64,000 nucleotides of DNA from Aequorivita todarodis (GTDB taxonomy: Bacteria; Bacteroidota; Bacteroidia; Flavobacteriales; Flavobacteriaceae), in assembly GCF_028561335.1 (NCBI RefSeq), contig NZ_JAQQTG010000016.1, positions 5,704-69,703 on the forward strand, read 5' to 3'. Made by a program: the position numbers and the translations under genes. Every line of letters starts with the position of its first letter. Positions within the stretch are counted from its first letter, which is position 1. Shown here in pieces: positions 23,643 to 32,324 of the stretch. The notes under the pieces were generated by a model that was not told the DNA's origin, searched no databases, and worked only from the letters and a program-made list of their open reading frames with translations.

Positions 23643-23864
23643 ATGTACTGGACATTAGAATTAGCATCCTATTTGAGCGATGCGCCCTGGCCCGCAACCA
23701 AAGACGAATTGATTGATTACGCGATCAGGACCGGTGCTCCACTGGAAGTAGTGGAAAACCTTCAGGCTATTGAAGACGAGGGAGACTCCTATGACTCTAT
23801 TGAAGAGATCTGGGCAGACTACCCGACCGACGATGATTATCTTTGGAACGAGGATGAATATTAA
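23643..23864 (+). CDS. DUF2795 family small acidic protein
   Basis: 73 residues. MYWTLELASYLSDAPWPATK followed by a helix with DELIDYAIRTGAP and an Asp/Glu-rich C-terminus (DYPTDDDYLWNEDEY) match the small DUF2795 family widespread in Bacteroidota. The fold is probably a compact helical domain with a strongly acidic tail. Function is unknown. It has a consensus promoter and its own terminator just before secA, so it is an independent transcription unit, probably highly expressed. Confidence 0.8.
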   Translation: MYWTLELASYLSDAPWPATKDELIDYAIRTGAPLEVVENLQAIEDEGDSYDSIEEIWADYPTDDDYLWNEDEY

Positions 23865-23898
23865 TCCCAAGGTTTTGGGAAACAACTAAAAATAATAT

Positions 23899-23928
23899 AA
23901 AAAGTCTCTTTTACGGGGCTTTTTTTTA
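23899..23928 (+). terminator. Terminator of the DUF2795 gene
   Basis: AAAAAGTCTC (23899-23908) pairs with GGGGCTTTTT (using G-U pairs) around a short loop, followed by eight T residues. Confidence 0.75.
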
Positions 23929-23949
23929 TTTAAAAGCTTTTAAAATATC

Positions 23950-23998
23950 GCCACGAATTCACGAATAATTGTATAAAAAACATTCGTGAATTCGTGGC
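23950..23998. repeat. Perfect 17-bp inverted repeat GCCACGAATTCACGAAT
   Basis: The left arm 23950-23966 and right arm 23982-23998 are perfect reverse complements with a 15-nt loop. A single arm of the same family is at 7607-7624. It lies between the DUF2795 terminator and secA and would form a strong hairpin in a secA leader. Confidence 0.9.
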
Positions 23999-24089
23999 AA
24001 GAAAACAAAATTGACAAAACAGTGCTGCCCGGCAACACTTCAAAATAAGTAAAGGCACATAATCAGGTGCCCCAACAAAATAAATAATC

Positions 24090-27000
24090 ATGGGAATATT
24101 AGATAACGTACTAAAAGTTTTTGTAGGCGATAAATCAAAAAAAGACATCAGCCAGATTCAGCCGCTGGTTGAAGAGGTAAAGAAACACGAAGCTGCAATA
24201 GAAAAACTCTCCCACGATGAACTGCGGGCCAAGTCAGATTTCTTCAGAAAAGAAATAAAGGATGCACAGAAAGATGTGCAGGACCAAATAGATGCCCTTG
24301 AAAAACAATCGGAGGAAGAGCAGGACATCAACAAGAAAGAAGACTACTACAACCAGATAGACAAACTGAAGGAAGACCGCTACGAAATTGAAAAAGCGAC
24401 CCTTTCCAAAATACTTCCCGAAGCCTTTGCCGTGATGAAAGAAACCGCAAAGCGATTTAAAAACAACGAAACCATTACCGTAACCGCAAGCCCCTTTGAC
24501 CGGGAAATTTCCGCAGATAAAGACTACGTAACCCTTGAGGACGATAAGGCCATTTGGAAAAACTCCTGGGATGCCGCCGGAAAGCCCATTACTTGGGATA
24601 TGGTGCACTACGACGTTCAGCTTATTGGCGGGGTAGCACTGCACGAAGGAAAAGTAGCCGAAATGCAAACGGGGGAAGGTAAAACCTTGGTCGCCACACT
24701 GCCAATGTACCTCAACGCCCTTGCAGGAAACGGCGTACACCTTGTAACGGTGAACGACTACCTGGCAAAGCGTGACAGTGCGTGGATGGCCCCCTTGTTT
24801 GAGTTTCACGGGATGACCGTGGATTGTATTGACAACCACCGCCCCAATTCCGCGGCGCGGAGAAAAGCGTATTTGGCCGATATTACCTACGGGACCAACA
24901 ACGAATTCGGTTTTGATTACCTGCGTGATAATATGGCGCATTCGCCAGACGATCTTGTACAGCGCCCGCACCACTACGCTATCGTGGATGAGGTGGATTC
25001 GGTATTGATTGACGATGCTCGTACCCCGCTTATCATTTCCGGGCCGGTGCCAGAGGGCGATCGCCACGAATTCAACGAGCTGAAACCAAAGATCCACGAC
25101 ATCGTGGAAGTACAGAAAAAATATTTGAACGGTGTATTGGCCGAGGCCAAAAGACTTATAAAAGAAGGCGACGAAAAAGAAGGCGGGTTCCAGTTGTTAC
25201 GCGTATATCGCGGGTTGCCGAAGAATAAGGCACTTATAAAATTTCTTTCGGAAGAAGGGGTAAAACAAATACTCCAAAAAACCGAAAACCATTATATGAG
25301 CGACAACAACCGCGAGATGCCAAAGGTTGATGCCGAGCTCTATTTTGTGATTGACGAAAAGAACAATCAGATAGAACTCACCGATAAAGGCGTGGACTAT
25401 CTTTCTGGGGAAGGCGATCCCGATTTCTTCGTAATGCCTGAGATTGGAACTGAAATTGCCAAGATTGAAAACAAAGGGCTTCCAAAAGAAGAGGAAGTAG
25501 CACAGAAAGAAGAACTTTTCCGTGAATTCTCGGTAAAAAGCGAACGCATCCACACCATGAACCAATTGTTGAAGGCCTACACGCTATTTGAAAAGGACGA
25601 TCAATATGTGGTAATGGAAAACAAAGTATTGATCGTGGACGAGCAGACCGGCCGTATTATGGACGGCCGTCGTTATAGTGATGGACTTCACCAAGCGATT
25701 GAAGCAAAGGAGGACGTGAAGATTGAGGCGATGACCCAAACTTTTGCTACCATTACACTCCAGAATTATTTCAGGATGTACAACAAACTTTCTGGAATGA
25801 CGGGTACCGCGGTAACGGAAGCCGGCGAACTTTGGGAAATCTACAAACTGGATGTAGTTGAAATTCCAACCAACCGCCCCATTGCACGCCACGATCGTGA
25901 AGATAAAATTTACAAGACAAAACGTGAAAAATACAATGCCGTAGCGGAAGAAGTTACAGCACTTTCACAAGCCGGACGCCCTGTTTTGATCGGGACCACT
26001 TCTGTGGAAATTTCAGAATTATTGAGTCGAATGCTGAGTATTCGAAACATCCCGCATAACGTGTTGAACGCGAAACTCCACAAACGCGAGGCAGACATTG
26101 TTGCCGAAGCCGGAAAGAGTGGCGTGGTAACGATAGCCACCAACATGGCCGGTCGTGGTACGGACATTAAACTGAGCGACGAAGTGAAGAAAGCCGGCGG
26201 CCTCGCCATCGTGGGTACCGAGCGCCACGATAGTCGTCGCGTGGACAGACAGTTGCGCGGGCGTAGCGGCCGTCAGGGAGACCCGGGAAGCTCGCAGTTT
26301 TACGTGTCCTTGGAAGATAACTTGATGCGTCTCTTCGGAAGTGAGCGGATTGCAAAGATGATGGACCGTATGGGCCTGAAGGAAGGCGAAGTGATCCAGC
26401 ACAGTATGATTTCAAAATCCATTGAGCGCGCACAGAAGAAGGTGGAAGAAAACAACTTCGGGATCCGAAAGCGTTTGCTGGAGTATGACGATGTGATGAA
26501 CGCCCAGCGCGAGGTGGTTTACAAAAGAAGATACCACGCTCTTTTTGGCGACAGGCTTCGTGTAGATATCGCCAATATGATCTACGATACCGCCGAAGTA
26601 ATTGCAGAAAACAACAAACTGGCACAGGATTTCAAGAATTTTGAGTTTGAATTGATCCGTTTCTTCAGTATGAGTTCTCCCATTTCCGAAAGGGAATTTG
26701 AGAAAATGGATGCCAAGGAAATTGCGGGAAAGGTTTACAAGGCAGCCTACATTCACTATCAGGACAAAATGGCGCGCAATGCCGAAATGGCCTATCCGGT
26801 AATCAAAAATGTGTACGAAACTCAGAAAGACAAATACAAACGGATTTTGGTTCCCTTTACCGATGGCGTAAAAACCCTGAACGTGGCCACCGATCTTGAA
26901 AAGGCTTATGAAACCGAAGGAAAGCAACTGGTAAACGATTTTGAAAAGAACATTACCCTTGCAATAATCGATGATTCGTGGAAAACGCACCTTCGAAAAA

Positions 27001-27449
27001 TGGACGAGTTGAAACAATCGGTCCAGCTTGCGGTACACGAGCAAAAAGACCCGTTGCTTATCTATAAGTTTGAAGCTTTTGAACTCTTTAAGGCAATGAT
27101 TGAAAAGGTAAACAAAGAAGTAATTTCGTTCCTCTTCAAAGGAGAGCTTCCGCAGGAAAACCAGCAGCAAATACAAGAGGCACGCGAGGTGCGCAAAAAA
27201 GAAAAATTAAGCGAGCAGAAAGACGAAATCCCGAACATGGACGAGCGTGCCGCCCAGTCGCGCGCTGCGGGAAATACACAATCCCAGCACCAACAGGTAA
27301 CCGAGACCATTGTTCGCGAACACCCAAAGATAAACCGCAACGACAAAGTGACCATCAAGCACGTAATGAGCGGCGAGAACAAAACGATGAAGTACAAACA
27401 GGCCATTCCGTTGCTTGATAAGGGCGATTGGGTGCTTGTGGATGATTAG
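24090..27449 (+). CDS. secA: Preprotein translocase ATPase SecA
   Basis: 1119 residues. EMQTGEGKTLVATLPMYLNA (Walker A near residues 192-199), VDEVDSVLIDDARTPLIISG (Walker B/DEAD region), GLHQAIEAKEDVKIE, GMTGTAVTEA and TNMAGRGTDIKL are the classical SecA motifs, followed by the helical wing and scaffold domain. The Walker A lies about 90 residues later than in E. coli SecA, because of an N-terminal charged insertion (about residues 40-110, KDVQDQIDALEKQSEEEQD). This is usual for Bacteroidota and explains the length. The C-terminus ends KQAIPLLDKGDWVLVDD and lacks the Cys/His zinc motif. It drives protein export through SecYEG. The following gene is convergent. Confidence 0.98.
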   Translation: MGILDNVLKVFVGDKSKKDISQIQPLVEEVKKHEAAIEKLSHDELRAKSDFFRKEIKDAQKDVQDQIDALEKQSEEEQDINKKEDYYNQIDKLKEDRYEIEKATLSKILPEAFAVMKETAKRFKNNETITVTASPFDREISADKDYVTLEDDKAIWKNSWDAAGKPITWDMVHYDVQLIGGVALHEGKVAEMQTGEGKTLVATLPMYLNALAGNGVHLVTVNDYLAKRDSAWMAPLFEFHGMTVDCIDNHRPNSAARRKAYLADITYGTNNEFGFDYLRDNMAHSPDDLVQRPHHYAIVDEVDSVLIDDARTPLIISGPVPEGDRHEFNELKPKIHDIVEVQKKYLNGVLAEAKRLIKEGDEKEGGFQLLRVYRGLPKNKALIKFLSEEGVKQILQKTENHYMSDNNREMPKVDAELYFVIDEKNNQIELTDKGVDYLSGEGDPDFFVMPEIGTEIAKIENKGLPKEEEVAQKEELFREFSVKSERIHTMNQLLKAYTLFEKDDQYVVMENKVLIVDEQTGRIMDGRRYSDGLHQAIEAKEDVKIEAMTQTFATITLQNYFRMYNKLSGMTGTAVTEAGELWEIYKLDVVEIPTNRPIARHDREDKIYKTKREKYNAVAEEVTALSQAGRPVLIGTTSVEISELLSRMLSIRNIPHNVLNAKLHKREADIVAEAGKSGVVTIATNMAGRGTDIKLSDEVKKAGGLAIVGTERHDSRRVDRQLRGRSGRQGDPGSSQFYVSLEDNLMRLFGSERIAKMMDRMGLKEGEVIQHSMISKSIERAQKKVEENNFGIRKRLLEYDDVMNAQREVVYKRRYHALFGDRLRVDIANMIYDTAEVIAENNKLAQDFKNFEFELIRFFSMSSPISEREFEKMDAKEIAGKVYKAAYIHYQDKMARNAEMAYPVIKNVYETQKDKYKRILVPFTDGVKTLNVATDLEKAYETEGKQLVNDFEKNITLAIIDDSWKTHLRKMDELKQSVQLAVHEQKDPLLIYKFEAFELFKAMIEKVNKEVISFLFKGELPQENQQQIQEAREVRKKEKLSEQKDEIPNMDERAAQSRAAGNTQSQHQQVTETIVREHPKINRNDKVTIKHVMSGENKTMKYKQAIPLLDKGDWVLVDD

Positions 27450-27514
27450 TTTTATGGACGTAAGATAAATTGATCTTAGAATATAAGACTAAAAAGAGCA
27501 AAATTCAATATTAC

Positions 27515-27553
27515 AACTTTGACAAAGTTTAAAACTTTGTCAAAGTTTTTTTA
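27515..27553. terminator. Bidirectional terminator between secA and the histidine kinase gene
   Basis: Perfect 16-bp arms AACTTTGACAAAGTTT (27515-27530) and its reverse complement (27532-27547), separated by one base. It is A/T-rich on both flanks and serves two convergent genes. Confidence 0.85.
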
Positions 27554-27554
27554 T

Positions 27555-30500
27555 TTAAGAAAGTGGTACTTGCAGTATAACCCCAAAACCTTTTTCGGTC
27601 CTTATTTTTAGTTGGCTATTCATCTTTTTGGCGCGCAGTTCCATATTGGTAAGGCCAAGCCCTGAAGTTTTTATATTTTCGTTCATACAGCCATTGTCCT
27701 TAATCTCCAAAAAAAGCTCGGTTTTGGAATAGTTTAGCGTAATTTCCACCCTATCGCCATTGCAGTGTTTTATACAGTTGGTAATAGCTTCCTTAAAAAT
27801 AAGATACACATTTTGGCGGATAAAAGGATTCAACTGTTGGTCTGCTTTTATTTCTCTCCCTTTTTTAAAGTGAAAAGACAACTGCTCATTATTTTGAAAA
27901 ACATCCGTTGCAAAATCCTTCATCCGCGACAGCAAACTGCCCATGCTGTCTTTTTTGGAATCGATACTCCAAACGGTGTCGCGCATGCTGCCCATCGCTT
28001 CCCTACTAAGGCTGCCAATACGTTTTAGTTTTTCGCTATCAGCTGCTATGGCTTTTTTTGCCAATATTTCAGATTGCATGGCTACGGCCGTTAATATGCT
28101 GCCCACGTCGTCGTGAAGATCGCTGGATATTTTGTTGCGCAGCCCCGCCAGTTCACGTTCCTTTTGTAAGCGTAAGCGATACCGGTAACGTATCAATAAT
28201 GCCATCAGTATTATTAAAAGCACTACAAAAGCCAACTGCGAATACCACCGCAAATACCAGTATTGGGCTTTTTTAATGGTTAGAGCTTTAATTTTTTGGG
28301 GAGAATTTACGGTTCTGATTTCAAGATTGTAGGTTCCCGGGGCAAGCCCTACAAGATTTAGCTTTCTTTCTTTGGAATAGTCGCTCCAATTGGTGTTTAT
28401 ACCTTTAATTCTGTGGCTGTACAAAACCTCCTTTTCTTCCTGGAGCGCTGCGTAATCAATTTCTATGTTCACATCATTTGGAGAGAGCTCCAAGGTTGCA
28501 AGCTGGTTTATCCCTTCCGATATATAGCGATATTTTCCGTTATCATTAAAAATTGAAATTAAATTTATTCGAATGTCTTTATCTTTTTCCCTTTTCACGT
28601 CCCACTCTAAATCTTGTGGAAAAAATGAATACAAACTTTTTGTAGTTCCCATATAATATTTACCATCGGAAGCTTTTAGGAAGGAATTCCTGTTGAATTC
28701 CACATTTGCCAGCGGATGGCCTTTCACAAGTTCAAAATAGTTGCCCGTTTTTTTATTGAACCGGATCAGGCCGTTGTCCGTTCCCAAATAAAATTCATCC
28801 TCTGACAGTGGGACAATAAAGAAAACTTCCCTATTTACTAAATTTTGGGTATCCATACCATCCGGAAATTCAAAGACTTTTACGGTTTCATCCTCAGTAT
28901 TAAATGCTCCCAAACCGTTGGAGCCAGCATACCACAAAATAGGAGGGTCTAAAAACAGATGGTTCACTCCTGTTTCTCGATTGGTTTTTAGAAAGGAAGC
29001 ATTGTAATTTTTATGGACTTTCCCTTTTTTTGTCATAAGGGTAATACCGTTAAAACGACTAGCAACAAAAAGGTTTTTCCCCTGCGCATCTTCAATAATC
29101 GAGTTGATGAGATTAAACCGTACTTCGGGGTGTCCCGTTACGTCAAAAGTATAATTAAAGGATTCTTTTTCAGAAAGATTATAATATTGAAGTTTGTTTG
29201 TGCCCCAGGTATAAAACCAAAGGCTGTCCTTCTTTAAAAACTGTGTGGTATGTGCGTAGAACTCCTGCTTGGAAAAAGGTCTTAGCGTATGGTCCTTAAA
29301 ATTCAAAAGGGTATTGTTCCAAATAATATCGTCATTGTAAGCCTTGATACTAAAAGTACTTGTAAAATTTACATCGGGGATTTTTGGAATTTGAGATATT
29401 TCGAAATTTTTGGTTCCTGCTGCTTTTTTTGCTATTTCGGCCGTATAATAGGTAACATAAATATTGTTATCTGAGTCTTCTGTAAGGGCTCGAAAGCTGG
29501 TGTCTTCCGTAATGCCATTTATAGTTTCCTTAAAAAACGCCTCGTTTTTAGGCTTTGCCTCCAACTTATATATCTTATTGGGTTCCAATACCATGATACT
29601 GCCGTCTTCTTTTATCAATATTCCATTTTCTATCAATAAGATATAATTCTCGGCATCCGTAAGGGAGCTTTCCCCATTTTTATGTATCTGTTGATAGGTT
29701 TTGGAAATGGTATTATACCTAAACAATCCCTCCCCCCTAAAACATAGAATAGTGTCTTTTTTGACGACAAAAGTAGAGAATGATGACTTAAAGGCATTTG
29801 GCAGGGTATAATAATGGGTCAATCTTTCCTCATTAAAATCCCATTTCATTAAAGTGGAGGTTTTTTCGTTCATCAAAAAATAGTCATTGGCGTCACTATA
29901 GGTACTGGGCCAATGCCCCCATCCCTTTGTAATATCAATTTTAGCAATCAATTCTCCCTTTAGGGATAAAACCGTAAGCATAGTTTCGGTCAACAGAAAA
30001 ATACTGTTTTTAACAATGTTCATTTCAACCAATCTATCGTCGATACCATTGACCTTGGGCATTTCAAAAATGGCGTGTTCCACTTTATCTTTTCCCCTTT
30101 TATGAAGCGTGTATCTATTTGATTTCCTATTAATACTTGTATAATAAAGTGCATTATACCTGTCCACCTGAAATAGAAGTTGCCCATTTGGGATAGCAGT
30201 AAGTATCGGGATGGTATCAATTACCTTCCGTTTGTCAGGGTTGTAAATTATGAGCAGGTTATCCTCCAAAACGGCGGTAATAAGATTTCCCGTTTTGTCC
30301 TTTATAAGCCCATAAAAATTTGAAGAAATATCCTTTTTTAAAATCGGGTATTTCTCAGAGCCATTGAAAAAACGTTGGGAAGTACTGCCGTCAAACTGCC
30401 AAAGGCCATTATCGGTAGCGAACCATACATACCCTTCCCTATCCTCTTGCGCTTGGTCAATATTCAGTCGCATATCGGAAATGCCCAAAGGAATTTCAGA

Positions 30501-30605
30501 GAGCTGGTAGGTAGGTTTAATTTTTTTATGCGCTGAAGTTTGGGCAGGCAGTGTGACTGCTGCCCATACAAAAAACATATACCCCAAGAATATATTCTTT
30601 GACAT
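27555..30605 (-). CDS. Sensor histidine kinase with Reg_prop/Y_Y_Y periplasmic part (HisKA_3)
   Basis: 1016 residues. A signal/anchor (LGYMFFVWAAVTLPAQ) precedes a large periplasmic region of beta-propeller repeats (ADREGYVWFATDNGLWQFDG-like segments), then a Y_Y_Y domain near 690-760 (YSHRIKGINTNWSDYS...LAPGTYNLEIR). One transmembrane helix (LAFVVLLIILMALLIRY) leads to the kinase: SSDLHDDVGSIL with His831, EAITNCIKH (N-box, near 943), DNG near 970 and GLGL near 982. HisKA_3 kinases pair with NarL/FixJ regulators, and such a regulator is encoded at 33380. There is no fused receiver, so it is not a classical hybrid HTCS. It is divergent from an exported-protein gene whose promoter palindrome lies 29 bp from this start codon. 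Confidence 0.9.
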   Translation of the reverse strand: MSKNIFLGYMFFVWAAVTLPAQTSAHKKIKPTYQLSEIPLGISDMRLNIDQAQEDREGYVWFATDNGLWQFDGSTSQRFFNGSEKYPILKKDISSNFYGLIKDKTGNLITAVLEDNLLIIYNPDKRKVIDTIPILTAIPNGQLLFQVDRYNALYYTSINRKSNRYTLHKRGKDKVEHAIFEMPKVNGIDDRLVEMNIVKNSIFLLTETMLTVLSLKGELIAKIDITKGWGHWPSTYSDANDYFLMNEKTSTLMKWDFNEERLTHYYTLPNAFKSSFSTFVVKKDTILCFRGEGLFRYNTISKTYQQIHKNGESSLTDAENYILLIENGILIKEDGSIMVLEPNKIYKLEAKPKNEAFFKETINGITEDTSFRALTEDSDNNIYVTYYTAEIAKKAAGTKNFEISQIPKIPDVNFTSTFSIKAYNDDIIWNNTLLNFKDHTLRPFSKQEFYAHTTQFLKKDSLWFYTWGTNKLQYYNLSEKESFNYTFDVTGHPEVRFNLINSIIEDAQGKNLFVASRFNGITLMTKKGKVHKNYNASFLKTNRETGVNHLFLDPPILWYAGSNGLGAFNTEDETVKVFEFPDGMDTQNLVNREVFFIVPLSEDEFYLGTDNGLIRFNKKTGNYFELVKGHPLANVEFNRNSFLKASDGKYYMGTTKSLYSFFPQDLEWDVKREKDKDIRINLISIFNDNGKYRYISEGINQLATLELSPNDVNIEIDYAALQEEKEVLYSHRIKGINTNWSDYSKERKLNLVGLAPGTYNLEIRTVNSPQKIKALTIKKAQYWYLRWYSQLAFVVLLIILMALLIRYRYRLRLQKERELAGLRNKISSDLHDDVGSILTAVAMQSEILAKKAIAADSEKLKRIGSLSREAMGSMRDTVWSIDSKKDSMGSLLSRMKDFATDVFQNNEQLSFHFKKGREIKADQQLNPFIRQNVYLIFKEAITNCIKHCNGDRVEITLNYSKTELFLEIKDNGCMNENIKTSGLGLTNMELRAKKMNSQLKIRTEKGFGVILQVPLS

Positions 30606-30633
30606 GTTGCGAATGTATGAAAATTATCTTGAG

Positions 30634-30680
30634 CCACATCTTTATGTGGTTGAAACACTATGGTTTGCACCCTAAGTTTG
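30634..30680 (+). promoter_or_regulatory. Palindromic operator plus promoter, copy 1
   Basis: CCACAT-CTTT-ATGTGG (30634-30649) is immediately followed by TTG (30650-30652), 20 bp, TAAGTTTG (30673-30680), 30 bp before the ATG at 30710. The palindrome abuts the -33 element. The identical arrangement recurs at 32236-32282. It also lies between the divergent kinase and lipoprotein genes. Confidence 0.75.
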
Positions 30681-30709
30681 TTTGAATACTTCTAACCAAA
30701 ATTCCGATT

Positions 30710-32188
30710 ATGAAAAAATTTCGAACAATTCATTTTTATCCGCTCTTTTTCATCGTATTGTTTGTATTTACAGTAGGTTGTACAAAAGACGATTCTTCTA
30801 CGGCACTCGACGAAGAAACGCTCGAAGATCCCAGCAATACCGCAGGACGCTTCTCTGAATTTCTCAGTTGTGAAATCATTTCGGTGCCCAGTACGGTGGG
30901 TTTGAGTACGTATTACAAAAAATATCTCAACTGCTCAGGGATACCGATTATCGGCTCAGAAGCGGTTCCTGATGAAGCTCTTTATGCCGCTAATGAAACC
31001 TTAGCGTTTATGCTTACCGGATTGGGCAGTGTGCGCGCCAAACTGATACGGGATGGTAATTATATAGCCCTATACCCCGAAGGAGGGCATATTAGCGACC
31101 TACCCGAACCCTTTTTGGCAACAAATGAAAATACTGGAGCATATACTTGGATCGGTTCGGGACCAAACGACTTAAGGGCCTTGGCCTGTGATGTTCCGAG
31201 TATCTTATGTTATCCCGATGGCCCGGTGGGACATGTTTTGGTCCACGAAATAACCCATATGATCCACGTAGGAGCTTTAAGATTGATAGAAAGTTCTTTT
31301 GAAAGTGAGTTAGAATCCATTTACAACCAATCGCTTGCTAGTGGAAAATGGAACAATACATATGGCACTAGCCACCATTCAGAGTTACTTGCAGAGGCAG
31401 TTACCATTTATTACGGAGTAAACTGGATAGGCCCCCTGGGCGGCGATGGCTTAAGAAATGAAATAGGTACACGGGCACAGTTACAGGATTACGACCCTGC
31501 ACTTTACAATTTTATAAACAATCATTTTAATAATTCCACCGCAATACCCGGATGCAGGGAGCCTGTTATTTCTGGGGCCACGGCCAATTGCCCGGCTACC
31601 GTGACCGATATGGATGGAAACGTTTATGAAGTTGTAAACATTGGCTCCAGGTGTTGGATGAAAGAAAACCTAAGGACCACAAGATATAGGGACGGTTCCC
31701 CTATACCCAATATTACAAACAATGGGGAGTGGCAAAACGCCACAATGGGTGCCTGGGCAAATTATGAAAATAATACCGGCAACGATGCTATATATGGCAA
31801 ATTGTACAATGGTTTTGCCTTAAAAAACGAAAAATTATGCCCTGAAGGGTGGTATGTACCTTCCCTGCGAGAGGTTCAGGATCTCATACAATATTCAGGA
31901 GGCGATTATGCGGCAGCCAATCTTAGAAGTCTCGATCTGTGGAATCAATCGGGAATAACGGCAACCAATAGCAGCGGGTTTACCCTATTGCCCTCGGGCA
32001 TGCGTATCAGCAGCGGTTCGTTTCAACATATGGGGTATGCTGCCCTTATTGGCTCAAAAACACAAACCGACCAACGCCCGTTCACATTGTATTCCAAAAA
32101 TGTTATGGCGGATCAGGAATTTATTTTTCTTGGGGATGGCGATAACACCTTGGGTGTTTCCTGTAGATGTGTTAAAGTGGCAAATTGA
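30710..32188 (+). CDS. Lipoprotein with HExxH peptidase-like region and FISUMP domain
   Basis: 492 residues. A lipoprotein signal peptide ends at FVFTVGC (Cys24). Residues ~170-235 contain LVHEITHMIH (His179, Glu180, His183), a HExxH zinc site, and a later HHSELLAEAVTIYYG whose glutamate could be the third ligand as in gluzincins. From about residue 300 the sequence DMDGNVYEVVNIGSRCWMKE, followed by LRTTRYRDGSPIPN, YGKLYNGFAL and CPEGWYVPS, is a FISUMP module, a carbohydrate-associated surface domain of Bacteroidota. The protein is therefore an outer-membrane-anchored peptidase-like protein. It has the operator/promoter shared with the next gene and lies between a kinase and a regulator gene. 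Confidence 0.8.
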   Translation: MKKFRTIHFYPLFFIVLFVFTVGCTKDDSSTALDEETLEDPSNTAGRFSEFLSCEIISVPSTVGLSTYYKKYLNCSGIPIIGSEAVPDEALYAANETLAFMLTGLGSVRAKLIRDGNYIALYPEGGHISDLPEPFLATNENTGAYTWIGSGPNDLRALACDVPSILCYPDGPVGHVLVHEITHMIHVGALRLIESSFESELESIYNQSLASGKWNNTYGTSHHSELLAEAVTIYYGVNWIGPLGGDGLRNEIGTRAQLQDYDPALYNFINNHFNNSTAIPGCREPVISGATANCPATVTDMDGNVYEVVNIGSRCWMKENLRTTRYRDGSPIPNITNNGEWQNATMGAWANYENNTGNDAIYGKLYNGFALKNEKLCPEGWYVPSLREVQDLIQYSGGDYAAANLRSLDLWNQSGITATNSSGFTLLPSGMRISSGSFQHMGYAALIGSKTQTDQRPFTLYSKNVMADQEFIFLGDGDNTLGVSCRCVKVAN

Positions 32189-32235
32189 AATCATGAATTT
32201 AATATACCACGGTGCTGAATGGCTGTTTAAACCCA

Positions 32236-32282
32236 CCACATCTTTATGTGGTTGAAACGCCTTGTTTACTGCCGTAGTTTTG
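32236..32282 (+). promoter_or_regulatory. Palindromic operator plus promoter, copy 2
   Basis: CCACAT-CTTT-ATGTGG (32236-32251), TTG (32252-32254), 20 bp, TAGTTTTG (32275-32282). The ATG at 32325 is 42 bp downstream. The palindrome and the first bases after it (TTGAAAC) are identical to copy 1, and so is the 20-bp spacing. Confidence 0.75.
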
Positions 32283-32324
32283 TATCAACAACTAAACAAT
32301 TTATTAACCATTAAACTTTTAATT

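Noticed and set aside
26167-26625. 152-codon antisense frame inside secA
   Set aside because: It is a shadow of the secA coding strand with no independent support.
32262-32324. Longer start for the T9SS protein at 32325
   Set aside because: The 21 extra codons cross the promoter -7 box and would hide the signal peptide.
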